From Planctomycetota bacterium (GTDB lineage: Bacteria; Planctomycetota; Planctomycetia; Planctomycetales; Planctomycetaceae), in NCBI GenBank assembly GCA_017859815.1, contig JAFMMM010000008.1, positions 1-46,381 of the forward strand: 46,381 bases of DNA. The letters are read 5' to 3'. Below the pieces are notes generated by a model that saw nothing but the letters and a program-made list of their open reading frames with translations, searched no databases and was not told the DNA's origin. This document shows positions 25,388-33,869 of the stretch, piece by piece (within the stretch, counting starts at the first letter, position 1; each line of letters begins with the position of its first letter). The translations under genes were made by a program, and so were the position numbers.

Positions 25388-26056
25388 ATGTCAGAAACAA
25401 CAAAGAAGAAGAGTATTCGCTGGGTTGAGGAACCGGAACTGGGGTTCTGGGAAACAACCTTCGTTCCTGCGGTACTGAAAGGACTGAAGACAACTTTGCG
25501 GCACGTGACGGCCCGCAAGACTGTGACACAGCAATATCCGGAAGTGAAGCCGGAACTTCCGCTGCACTACCGCGGTGTGCATCGGCTGAATCGTGACGAA
25601 GAAGATCGCGTCAAATGCGTTGCGTGCATGATGTGTGCAACAGCGTGTCCTGCTAACTGCATCTCCATCCAGGGGCAGGCCGCCCCCCCGGAGTGGACTG
25701 ACCGAGACAAGTTCCCGAAGACGTTCGAACTCGATGAACTCCGCTGCATCTACTGCGGAATGTGTGAAGAAGCGTGCCCGGTAGACGCCATCGAACTGAC
25801 TCACATCTATGACCTGACAGGCGAGAGCCGTGAAGACCTGTTGTACACCAAGGATAAACTTCTGAACGTGTACGATCAGACGCGAGAAGACCACCGTGAC
25901 CCGCTACGCACCGGACGCGGAGTTCTGGGCCCGGCATCAGAGTTTGTCGATCTACCGGCACTTGGCCCGGCGACATCTGTCCCGGAGAATGACCGTTCCG
26001 CCAAATCTGAAACAGCGGGTGTCATCAGGACGACCGGGCGGGAGGGCCAGCAATGA
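25388..26056 (+). CDS. nuoI: NADH-quinone oxidoreductase subunit I
   Basis: The product has 222 residues. It is a ferredoxin-like subunit with two [4Fe-4S] clusters (N6a and N6b). Ligands are Cys77, Cys80, Cys83 and Cys87 (CVACMMCATACPANC), and Cys120, Cys123, Cys126 and Cys130 (CIYCGMCEEACPVDA). The C-terminal extension after about residue 170 (LGPATSVPENDRSAKSE) is not part of the core fold. The stop overlaps the nuoJ start by four bases (ATGA). Its ribosome binding site lies just after the hairpin pair described separately. Confidence 0.96.
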   Translation: MSETTKKKSIRWVEEPELGFWETTFVPAVLKGLKTTLRHVTARKTVTQQYPEVKPELPLHYRGVHRLNRDEEDRVKCVACMMCATACPANCISIQGQAAPPEWTDRDKFPKTFELDELRCIYCGMCEEACPVDAIELTHIYDLTGESREDLLYTKDKLLNVYDQTREDHRDPLRTGRGVLGPASEFVDLPALGPATSVPENDRSAKSETAGVIRTTGREGQQ

Positions 26057-26934
26057 CCGAGACGATCACACGAGTTTTTTGGAGCTGGAATCCTGTTGCC
26101 GTCTCCGGCCTCGCACTTTGGATTGCCGGAATCCTGTGGATGATGCCGGGCGGTGTCGTCACTGCTGCAAAGACTCGAATTCCCGGACTTCTGTTCACAG
26201 TTGCAGGACTGGTTCTTGTTTTGAGCTCTTTCGGGGGAGCCATTGGCGAACTGAGTGAAGAGTTGATGTTCTGGGTCTTTGCCATTGCGGCCCTGCTGTG
26301 CGGCACGTTGATGATCACATCCAGAAACCCCGTCTATGCAGCACTTTGGTTTGCTCTGGCAACCCTCAGCACATGCGGGTTGTTCATGCTGCAGAGTGCT
26401 CCTTTTTTGGCTGCGGCCACAGTCATTGTCTATGCAGGAGCAGTCATCGTTACCTTCCTCTTCGTCATCATGCTGGCTCAGCAGTCTGGTGCCGCGGGCT
26501 ACGACCAGACAGCTGGCGGTACGCTTCCGGCAACGCTGGCGTCTTTCCTATTGCTTGGGGCGGTTTTTTATCTGGTGAATACCACGGCTCCGGAGGTTCG
26601 ACGGGTTGCTCCCCTCGCTGATTCGCTGCGGTTGACTACGAGTGCGGAAAATGCGGTGGCGGCAGGAGAAGCCGCTGGTGGCGGAGCATCACTGCAGGCC
26701 GTTCCGGTCGAAGAGATACTCGCCCAGGAGCAGCGTGATTCAGAGCAACCGGCTGTGCAGCCGAACCTGCTCAGCAGAGCCACCGAATCGCATCCGGTTG
26801 GAAGCATGAAGGGGTTGGGGCGGTCACTGTTTGGCGACTATTTGTTCGCCGTGGAATTGGCGGGCACCATTCTCCTGATTGCCTGCATTGGTGCGATCGC
26901 TGTTGCGCCCCGCCGAGAAGAGGGGGCAATTTGA
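26053..26934 (+). CDS. nuoJ: NADH-quinone oxidoreductase subunit J (long form)
   Basis: The product has 293 residues, against about 185 in E. coli. It is the membrane subunit next to NuoA, K and H. The core TSRNPVYAALWFALATLSTC and AATVIVYAGAVIVTFLFVIML is typical. There are two additional N-terminal hydrophobic segments (residues about 15-70) and an Ala/Glu-rich loop (about 195-255) before the last segment (VELAGTILLIACIGAIAVA). The start overlaps the nuoI stop by four bases, and the stop overlaps the nuoK start. Confidence 0.93.
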   Translation: MTETITRVFWSWNPVAVSGLALWIAGILWMMPGGVVTAAKTRIPGLLFTVAGLVLVLSSFGGAIGELSEELMFWVFAIAALLCGTLMITSRNPVYAALWFALATLSTCGLFMLQSAPFLAAATVIVYAGAVIVTFLFVIMLAQQSGAAGYDQTAGGTLPATLASFLLLGAVFYLVNTTAPEVRRVAPLADSLRLTTSAENAVAAGEAAGGGASLQAVPVEEILAQEQRDSEQPAVQPNLLSRATESHPVGSMKGLGRSLFGDYLFAVELAGTILLIACIGAIAVAPRREEGAI

Positions 26935-27413
26935 TGGAAATTCCCACGATGATTGACGCCTCCAACGGCCTGACCAGTATTCCACCGCAGGATCTGCGAA
27001 CGCTGGTCGTCGGTGCAGCATTGTTCGCCATCGGGACCATCGGCTTCCTGACGCGACGCAACCTGATTCTGCTGATTCTCTGTGCGGAATTGATGCTGCA
27101 CGGTGTTTCGCTCAGTTTGGTAACCTTCGGCAAATTGCAAAACAATAACGAAGGCCAGGCCTTCACGATTTTTCTGCTGACCATTGCGGCCTGCGAAGCC
27201 GGACTGGCATTGGCGCTTGTCCTGTCTCTTTATCGCAGTGCCCGGTCGCTGGACATACGTCTGTGGACGGAATTGCGTGAAACAGATGTCCCGGTGGCTC
27301 CGCTCGAACCGGCGGCTCCTGCAGCGGGATCATCCTATGGTGACATCCCGCGTTTGACGCCGGCGGGTACTCAGCCTGCCCACGTACCTCGCCGTCCCGC
27401 GGCGAAGAAGTGA
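26934..27413 (+). CDS. nuoK: NADH-quinone oxidoreductase subunit K with C-terminal extension
   Basis: The product has 159 residues; E. coli NuoK has about 100. Three membrane segments carry the conserved acidic residues: Glu in LILLILCAELMLHGVSL and Glu in TIFLLTIAACEAGLALALVL. After about residue 115 there is a Pro/Ala-rich tail (VPVAPLEPAAPAAGSS) that the family does not normally have. The ATG at 26934 shares a base with the nuoJ stop (TGATG), a coupling arrangement. A TTG at 26931 is a less likely start. Confidence 0.94.
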   Translation: MEIPTMIDASNGLTSIPPQDLRTLVVGAALFAIGTIGFLTRRNLILLILCAELMLHGVSLSLVTFGKLQNNNEGQAFTIFLLTIAACEAGLALALVLSLYRSARSLDIRLWTELRETDVPVAPLEPAAPAAGSSYGDIPRLTPAGTQPAHVPRRPAAKK

Positions 27414-27440
27414 GACTCTGCGTACGGCCATGAACTGGAA

Positions 27441-27458
27441 CGGCGGCGAGTCCCGCCG
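27441..27458 (+). other. Small GC hairpin between nuoK and nuoL
   Basis: CGGCGG (27441-27446) pairs with CCGCCG (27453-27458) around a six-base loop in the 109-bp gap between nuoK and nuoL. AAATTTT follows after a few bases, which is too weak and distant for a proper terminator. It could mark an RNA processing or stabilising site like the other two hairpins in this operon. Confidence 0.3.
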
Positions 27459-27522
27459 GAACAAATTTTGAATCTCTGCCTCCGTGTTTTTTCCCCGGCA
27501 TTCGGGGCTGGAACCGACAACA

Positions 27523-29556
27523 ATGTCTGAAGCAATCAATTCTTTCCTGTCACCGGAAGTGCTCCTGCTGCTGCTGTGGCTGATTCCTGGCGCACCACTG
27601 CTGTCAGCGATCCTCACTGCACTGCTGGGGCCCAGAGTTCTGCGTGGCAAAAGTCATCTGCCATGCTGGTCTGCTCTGGCAGTTTCTTTTGTGTGTTCAG
27701 TCCTGGTGTTGATTGCATTGCCGACCGCACCGAACCCAAATCAGCTCGACGTCATTGCTCCCGAGAATCTGCAGGATGCCTCTGACAACGCCTCTCCTGA
27801 GCTGGTTGTTGTTGGGCCGGAATGGCTAAGCGTTGGTGATCTGGAAGTCGGATTTGATCTGCGGGTTGACAGTATCACCGCAATCATGCTGGCCATGGTT
27901 ACTGGGGTCAGTTTCCTGGTGTCGCTGTTCGGCTCTGGCTATATGCATGGGGATGGCGGCTACCCGCGTTTCTTTGCTGCGGTGTCCGGGTTTGTGTTTT
28001 CCATGTGCATGCTGGTCATGGCAAACAACTTTGTCCTGCTGTTCTTTTTCTGGGAGATGGTAGGACTTTGCAGCTATCTGTTGATTGGCTTTTGGTTCCA
28101 CAAGCCCTCAGCTGCAGCAGCATCACGCAAGGCATTCGTCGTCAACAGAATTGGTGACTTCGGGTTGATCATGGCGATCTTCCTGATGCTGACACAATTC
28201 GGCTCAGTCAGTTTCAGCGATGTCCTGGGGAATCCCGAGCGAATCGCACAATTGCATGCTGGTAACGAGACGATCATCCCTTTGATCTGTTTATGTCTGT
28301 TCCTCGGAGCAATGGGTAAGTCGGCTCAGTTTCCACTTCAGGTTTGGCTGCCGGATGCGATGGAGGGGCCCACTCCGGTCAGTGCATTGATCCACGCCGC
28401 CACAATGGTCACGGCTGGAATCTACCTGGTGGCCCGCTGTACCCCGCTGTTCGTCATGGCGCCTGAGGTTCAGGTTCTGGTCACGGCTGTCGGAACAATC
28501 ACAGCGTTGCTTGCTGCCCTGATCGCGCTGACTCAGACAGATTTGAAACGTGTACTCGCTTACTCAACAGTGAGCCAACTGGGCTTTATGTTCATGGCCC
28601 TCGGTTGCGGTGCTGCCGGGGCTGAGGTTGCCACACCCGCAGTGAACGCTGGTATGTTTCACCTCTTCACACACGCCTACTTTAAGGCCTTGTTATTCCT
28701 CGCAGCCGGAAGTGTCATGCACGCCATGGGCGATGTGATTGACATGAGATACTTCAGCGGTTTGAAGAAGGCTTTGCCAATTACCCACTGGACATTTCTG
28801 GTCGGAGCTGCTGCTCTGGCGGGTGTACCATTGCTGGCGGGATTCTGGAGTAAGGATGAGATCCTCGCAGTGCTTGGCACGGCCGCGTCGACAGGTGAGT
28901 ATCAGGCATTTTTCAAAGTGGTTCTGATCACAGCATCAATCACTGCCGTTCTGACCGCGTTTTATACGTTCCGAGCCTACTTCATGACGTTCTGTGGCGA
29001 AGAGAAATTCCCTGTAGAAGCCGGACACCACCCCCATGAAGCAACACCAATCATGGCATGGCCGCTGCGGATACTGGCGGTCTGTGCTGCACTGATTGGT
29101 TTGGCGGTCGGACCAACTCATCTGTTTCAGACCTACCTGCAGCGAACTCAGGGGCTCACTCCATTTGAAGCTCACTTCCACATTGATGTCATGATCACCA
29201 GTGTTGTGATTGCCTGCTCCGGCATTGGAGTCGCGTGGTGGTTTTATGTTCTTTCCCCGGCCACACCGGTTCGGATTGCAAAAATTCTGACCCCCTTCTT
29301 TTTCCTCTCCCAAAAGAAATTCTTTCTCGACGAGATTCTTTACGGAATCGTCGTTGCTCCGCTCAAACTACTTGGACGCCTGTGCGTGATGTTTGACCGC
29401 AACCTGATCGACCGCCTGATTGATTCGCTGGCGGGCGGTCCTGTGTTTGTCGGTAATCGGCTGAAAAGGTTCCAGGGCGGCGTTGTGACTTCCTACGCGG
29501 GGATCATGTGGTTCGGGGCAGTCACTGCCGTCGTTGTCGCAATCAGTCTGTTTTGA
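27523..29556 (+). CDS. nuoL: NADH-quinone oxidoreductase subunit L
   Basis: The product has 677 residues with many membrane segments. It is the distal antiporter-like proton pump with the long lateral helix. Conserved parts are FFFWEMVGLCSYLLIGFW (key Glu), GKSAQFPLQVWLPDAMEGPT (key Lys/His region), STVSQLGFMFMALG and LAGVPLLAGFWSKDEIL. The C-terminal hydrophobic anchor (YAGIMWFGAVTAVVVAISLF) fits the end of the lateral helix. The ATG at 27523 is preferred to an upstream GTG at 27484. Confidence 0.96.
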   Translation: MSEAINSFLSPEVLLLLLWLIPGAPLLSAILTALLGPRVLRGKSHLPCWSALAVSFVCSVLVLIALPTAPNPNQLDVIAPENLQDASDNASPELVVVGPEWLSVGDLEVGFDLRVDSITAIMLAMVTGVSFLVSLFGSGYMHGDGGYPRFFAAVSGFVFSMCMLVMANNFVLLFFFWEMVGLCSYLLIGFWFHKPSAAAASRKAFVVNRIGDFGLIMAIFLMLTQFGSVSFSDVLGNPERIAQLHAGNETIIPLICLCLFLGAMGKSAQFPLQVWLPDAMEGPTPVSALIHAATMVTAGIYLVARCTPLFVMAPEVQVLVTAVGTITALLAALIALTQTDLKRVLAYSTVSQLGFMFMALGCGAAGAEVATPAVNAGMFHLFTHAYFKALLFLAAGSVMHAMGDVIDMRYFSGLKKALPITHWTFLVGAAALAGVPLLAGFWSKDEILAVLGTAASTGEYQAFFKVVLITASITAVLTAFYTFRAYFMTFCGEEKFPVEAGHHPHEATPIMAWPLRILAVCAALIGLAVGPTHLFQTYLQRTQGLTPFEAHFHIDVMITSVVIACSGIGVAWWFYVLSPATPVRIAKILTPFFFLSQKKFFLDEILYGIVVAPLKLLGRLCVMFDRNLIDRLIDSLAGGPVFVGNRLKRFQGGVVTSYAGIMWFGAVTAVVVAISLF

Positions 29557-29628
29557 TGGTTCCGTAATTCGGACAGCATTCTTCAGTTTTCTTCGCTGTT
29601 ATCACCATCAGTCATCGGTTTCACTCCC

Positions 29629-31269
29629 ATGCAAACACTTCTCTTTCTTGTTCTTGGTCTGCCCACCGTCACGGCGGCATTACTGATGCTGTTTCGGGCG
29701 TCTTTAACGATGCGAACCGCTCGCTGGACCGCTCTGATGGGTTCGCTTGCCACGCTGATGTTTTCAGTATTCCTGCTGACGAGTTATTACAACCGCACAG
29801 TTCAGGCCACAGAGCTTCAACTCGAGAGACTTGCCACTTCCCAGCCTGCGGGCTCACTGATTCGTCCTCGCGCAGAGGTCGTCCATTCGTGGCTGAACAC
29901 CGCCGGAATGAAACTGGAACTCTATTTCGGCGTGGACGGCATCAGCGTGGCCATGATTGCACTGACCGGCCTGCTGAGCTGCTGTGCAATCCTCATTTCG
30001 TGGGAAGCGATTCGGGAACGCACAGCAGAATTCTACGCTGCACTACTGCTGCTGGAGACCGGTCTTGTTGGTGTCTTCTGCTCCTTCGACCTTGTGCTGT
30101 TCTATGTCTTCTTTGAGATGACGCTGATTCCGTTGTTTTTCCTGATCGCAGTCTGGGGTGGTCAACAGCGTCGCTGGGCAGCGGTCAAATTCTTCCTGTA
30201 CACACTGGCGGGCAGCCTCGTAACACTCTCGGGCCTGATCTATCTGGTCCAGGAGGCATCCAGAGGTGGTTTGGCAAATCCAACATCCATTCCGGCACTT
30301 GCCAACTGGCTGAGCGCGAATCCGCTGTCTGCAGAAGTGCAGTCTGTGTTGTTCCTCGTCGTCTCGGCCGGGTTCCTGATTAAGGTTCCGGTATTTCCAT
30401 TTCACACATGGCTGCCGCTGGCCCACGTTGAAGCGCCGACTGCGGGAAGTGTGGTTCTTGCAGGCGTCCTGCTGAAACTTGGCAGCTACGGCTTTCTGCG
30501 ACTGTGTCTGCCAATGTTCCCCGCCGCCTGTCTTGAGATTGGTTTGCCATTGATTGGACTGTTGTCGGTCATCGGAGTGATTTACGGCTCCCTGTGTGCC
30601 CTGGCTCAGTCCGACATTAAGAAACTGGTGGCCTATAGTTCCGTGGCCCATCTCGGGTTTTGCATGTTGGGTCTGTTTGCGTTGAACATTGAAGGGCTAA
30701 CGGGCAGCGTTCTGCAGATGATTAATCACGGACTGTCTACCGGTGCCCTGTTCATCATCGTCGGAATGATTTATGAGCGATATCACACCAGGGAGATGTC
30801 GGACCTGGGCGGACTTGCTCACGCCCTTCCGCGAACTGCCATTGCGATGGTTTTCATTTCAATGGCAAGTATCGGACTGCCTGGACTCAATGGGTTCGTT
30901 GGCGAGTTTCTTTCGCTGGCTGGCATGTTCCGAGCGAACCCGCTTTATTCCGCACTGGGGACCACAGGTGTCATCCTCGGTGCGTGGTATCTGCTGAATG
31001 CCGTTCGGCTGGTCTTCTTCGGAGATCTGAAAGTTCCAAAGCAGCACGACGGAGATCCACCGGTTCGCGACATGAACGGACGAGAATTTATTGCTCTTGC
31101 CCCGCTGGCTGTGCTTTGCCTGTGGATTGGGCTTCGCCCTGCCCCGCTGGTCAATCTGATTGAACCGGACCTGAAGCCACTGGCAGACTCATTCGTTGCC
31201 GCTGCCGAGGCAGGCGCGGTCGCGTCAAACGATTCGGCAGTCAAGTCAACTGTCGCTTCCATGGACTGA
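29629..31269 (+). CDS. nuoM: NADH-quinone oxidoreductase subunit M
   Basis: The product has 546 residues. It is the second antiporter-like pump of the membrane arm. The conserved block VLFYVFFEMTLIPLFFLI holds the essential Glu, and FLIKVPVFPFHTWLPLAHVE the essential Lys and His. Also present are KLVAYSSVAHLGFCMLGLF and MASIGLPGLNGFVGEFLSL. The ATG at 29629 gives a normal-length protein; no strong ribosome binding site precedes it. Gaps to nuoL (72 bp) and nuoN (53 bp) hold no gene. Confidence 0.97.
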   Translation: MQTLLFLVLGLPTVTAALLMLFRASLTMRTARWTALMGSLATLMFSVFLLTSYYNRTVQATELQLERLATSQPAGSLIRPRAEVVHSWLNTAGMKLELYFGVDGISVAMIALTGLLSCCAILISWEAIRERTAEFYAALLLLETGLVGVFCSFDLVLFYVFFEMTLIPLFFLIAVWGGQQRRWAAVKFFLYTLAGSLVTLSGLIYLVQEASRGGLANPTSIPALANWLSANPLSAEVQSVLFLVVSAGFLIKVPVFPFHTWLPLAHVEAPTAGSVVLAGVLLKLGSYGFLRLCLPMFPAACLEIGLPLIGLLSVIGVIYGSLCALAQSDIKKLVAYSSVAHLGFCMLGLFALNIEGLTGSVLQMINHGLSTGALFIIVGMIYERYHTREMSDLGGLAHALPRTAIAMVFISMASIGLPGLNGFVGEFLSLAGMFRANPLYSALGTTGVILGAWYLLNAVRLVFFGDLKVPKQHDGDPPVRDMNGREFIALAPLAVLCLWIGLRPAPLVNLIEPDLKPLADSFVAAAEAGAVASNDSAVKSTVASMD

Positions 31270-31322
31270 CAGCATTCCCAACCCGGAATTGAGTATTCCA
31301 GCATTCTAATCGAGATACAGCT

Positions 31323-32825
31323 GTGCCCGCATACGATCAACTTAACCAGGCTGCCGGACTGATCATCCCGGAGATCATTCTGATTGCCACAGTCTGCATT
31401 ATGTTTCTTTCGGCACCTTTTCTGGTGACGGAGACCGGCCAGAGCTCGCCCGGACTGCGACATCGATGGGGGATTCTCACGCTGCTCTCGCTGGGGTGCG
31501 CCATTCTCGCGTGGCTGAATTCACCACTCACTCATGGTGCCGTCGGTCCATTTGAGGTGGATGCTCTGGCGTGGTACGTCCGCGGAGTGATTCTGATCAC
31601 CGGAGTCCTGCTGACGTTGGTTGTTTGGGATCAGACCAGCGATTCGATTGCTGCTGAAGTATTTGCCTGTTTGCTGGCCGTACTTGCGGGCGTCAGTTTC
31701 GTTGGAGTTGCCAACGACCTGATCGGAATCTTTTTGGGCCTCGAGCTCGTCAGTATTCCCACCTATATCCTGCTGTACCTTGGACGTCAGGACTGGCATT
31801 CCAGAGAAGCCACGATCAAGTATTTCCTGCTCAGCATCTTCTCATCGGCACTGGTGCTGTTTGGCCTGGCATGGGTCTACGGCCTGGCAGGGTCGACGAA
31901 TCTTGCTGCAATCGCCAGTGTTTCCGGCATTTCAGGCACTGTCACACCACACAAGATGCTGACAGTGGCCCTTGTGATGATCCTGTGCGGAGTCAGTTTC
32001 CGTCTGACTGCTGTGCCATTTCACTTCTACGCACCTGACGTTTTTCAGGGCACCACACCCTCGGCCGCCGCGATGCTTTCGTTCCTGCCCAAGCTGGTCG
32101 GATTTGTGGCTCTGCTGCAGATTCTTCCGGTCTGTTATGGCAGTCTGCAGCCGGCCAACTGGCTTCCGGCTCCCCCGGTGCAGTTGCTCGTGGCAGTGAT
32201 GGCAGTTGGCACAATGACCATCGGTAATGTGATGGCTCTGCGGCAAAAGAGTCTTCTGCGGCTGCTGGCCTGGTCCAGCATCTCCCACGGAGGCTACATG
32301 CTGGTTGGTCTTGCGGTAGCGGATGGTTCGGCAGAGGGGACCGGCCTTGCAGCGATCCTGTTTTACCTGCCCGTTTATGGGGTCATGTCGATTGGAGTTT
32401 TCGCAGCAATCAGTGCCGCTGGCACCCTTGCTCGACCGCTGCGATCCCTTGAGGACATTCACGGGCTCAGCCAGACCCGACCTGCACTCGCACTCACGAT
32501 GACAATCTGTCTGTTTGGGATGAGCGGACTTCCGCCCACGGGCGGATTCCTTGGCAAACTGAACCTGTTTGTTGCAGCATGGAAAGTCAACACAGAACTC
32601 AGTCGTTTCCTCGCCATCGTGCTCGCAATCAATGCCGTGATTGCAGCCACCTACTATCTTCGCGTTATTGGCCTGATGTATTTCGAAAAGTCTGTTGTTT
32701 CGACAGAACGCGAAACTGGTCAGATCGCTCCCATTGCCGGGCTGATCTGTGCTGCCGCCACACTGCTGACTTTCCTGATACCACAGCAACTCTGGGAAGC
32801 TGCTGTGACTGCGGCCGGTTTGTAA
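31323..32825 (+). CDS. nuoN: NADH-quinone oxidoreductase subunit N
   Basis: The product has 500 residues. It is the third antiporter-like pump, which completes the 14-gene set. Conserved blocks are DLIGIFLGLELVSIPTYILL, SFRLTAVPFHFYAPDVFQG, LLRLLAWSSISHGGYMLVGL and GMSGLPPTGGFLGKLNLF. The start is a GTG at 31323; the family N-terminus (LIIPEIILIATVCIMFL) follows. It ends 22 bp before a radical SAM gene in the same direction. Confidence 0.96.
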   Translation: MPAYDQLNQAAGLIIPEIILIATVCIMFLSAPFLVTETGQSSPGLRHRWGILTLLSLGCAILAWLNSPLTHGAVGPFEVDALAWYVRGVILITGVLLTLVVWDQTSDSIAAEVFACLLAVLAGVSFVGVANDLIGIFLGLELVSIPTYILLYLGRQDWHSREATIKYFLLSIFSSALVLFGLAWVYGLAGSTNLAAIASVSGISGTVTPHKMLTVALVMILCGVSFRLTAVPFHFYAPDVFQGTTPSAAAMLSFLPKLVGFVALLQILPVCYGSLQPANWLPAPPVQLLVAVMAVGTMTIGNVMALRQKSLLRLLAWSSISHGGYMLVGLAVADGSAEGTGLAAILFYLPVYGVMSIGVFAAISAAGTLARPLRSLEDIHGLSQTRPALALTMTICLFGMSGLPPTGGFLGKLNLFVAAWKVNTELSRFLAIVLAINAVIAATYYLRVIGLMYFEKSVVSTERETGQIAPIAGLICAAATLLTFLIPQQLWEAAVTAAGL

Positions 32826-32847
32826 GAACTCCACCGGGGACGTCATC

Positions 32848-33744
32848 TTGCAGTCGCTAACAAGTCGAATCCTGTCCCTGCGTGGTCCCCGCAACGACCT
32901 GGTTCCGAATCGTCCGTGGCACTTTCTGTCTGAGTACGAATTCTCGCCCGCTGGCAGCGAGGCTGTGACATCCACGATTTTCCTGACCAACAGGGAATGT
33001 CCGTGGAAATGCGTGATGTGCGATCTGTGGAAAAACACAACCACAGAGTCGGTCCCGGCTGGTGCAATTGGTGAGCAGATTGAATTCGCGCTGCAGCGAC
33101 TCCCGACAGCCCGCTATCTCAAGCTCTACAACAGCGGCAGTTTCTTTGACACCGCTGCCATTTCCCCAACGGAATGGCCACGCATCACAGAGTTGATTCG
33201 TGGATTTGAGTCCGTCACTGTTGAGAACCATCCGCAGTTGTGCGGCAAACAATGCGGTACATTCCGGGACATGTATGGTGGGACTCTGGAAGTCGCGCTC
33301 GGCCTCGAAACATCACACGAAGCGACGCTGTTGCAGCTCAACAAGAAAATGTGTCTGGACGACTACATCAGAGCCTGTGACTCTTTGCAGGATCAGGCCA
33401 TTGAAATCCGCAGCTTTATCATACTCCGTCCGCCCTGGACCAGTGAGGAAGACGGGGTCGAGCGGGCTTTGCATTCGCTGGATTTCGCATTTCGTCATGG
33501 GGCCCGCGTGTGCAGTGTCATCCCCTGCCGAGCGACCAACGGATTTATGGAGCAGTTGCAGCAGCGTGGTGAATTTCATCCGCCCTGCATCTCATCGCTC
33601 TACAACGTGCTGCGAGAATCGCTCTCATGGAATCGCGGACGCGTGTTTGCTGATCTCTGGGACATCGATGACAGCGGACATCCGGAGGCTCATTCACTGC
33701 TGGCCGGACTGCGGCAGATGAATCGGACGCAAAAGCCGTGCTGA
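32848..33744 (+). CDS. Radical SAM protein of unknown substrate
   Basis: The product has 298 residues. The radical SAM cluster motif is CPWKCVMC (Cys51, Cys55 and Cys58; C-x3-C-x2-C) in TNRECPWKCVMCDLWKN, which should bind a [4Fe-4S] cluster and SAM. Further conserved-looking blocks are LKLYNSGSFFD, VENHPQLCGKQC, ALGLETSHEAT and RSFIILRPPWTSEEDG, as in the Elp3/MiaB-like branch of the superfamily. No SPASM-type second cluster motif is obvious, although other cysteines occur. The start is probably the TTG at 32848, with GGGGA about seven bases upstream. The 22-bp gap after nuoN suggests it belongs to the complex I transcript. The substrate is unknown. Confidence 0.85.
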   Translation: MQSLTSRILSLRGPRNDLVPNRPWHFLSEYEFSPAGSEAVTSTIFLTNRECPWKCVMCDLWKNTTTESVPAGAIGEQIEFALQRLPTARYLKLYNSGSFFDTAAISPTEWPRITELIRGFESVTVENHPQLCGKQCGTFRDMYGGTLEVALGLETSHEATLLQLNKKMCLDDYIRACDSLQDQAIEIRSFIILRPPWTSEEDGVERALHSLDFAFRHGARVCSVIPCRATNGFMEQLQQRGEFHPPCISSLYNVLRESLSWNRGRVFADLWDIDDSGHPEAHSLLAGLRQMNRTQKPC

Positions 33745-33869
33745 GCGGCACGACATCGCCGAGCGGACGTGCGACAGCAGCGCGACCTTCCGTTCGCTGG
33801 AGTTTCCGAATCAACAGCGTCATGATGCTGCATTCGCACAAACGCTCCACTTTCTCCTGGAGAATCAGA

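Noticed and set aside
31932-33044. 370-codon minus-strand frame over nuoN and the radical SAM gene
   Set aside because: It is antisense to two well-supported genes, with low-complexity composition and no domains.
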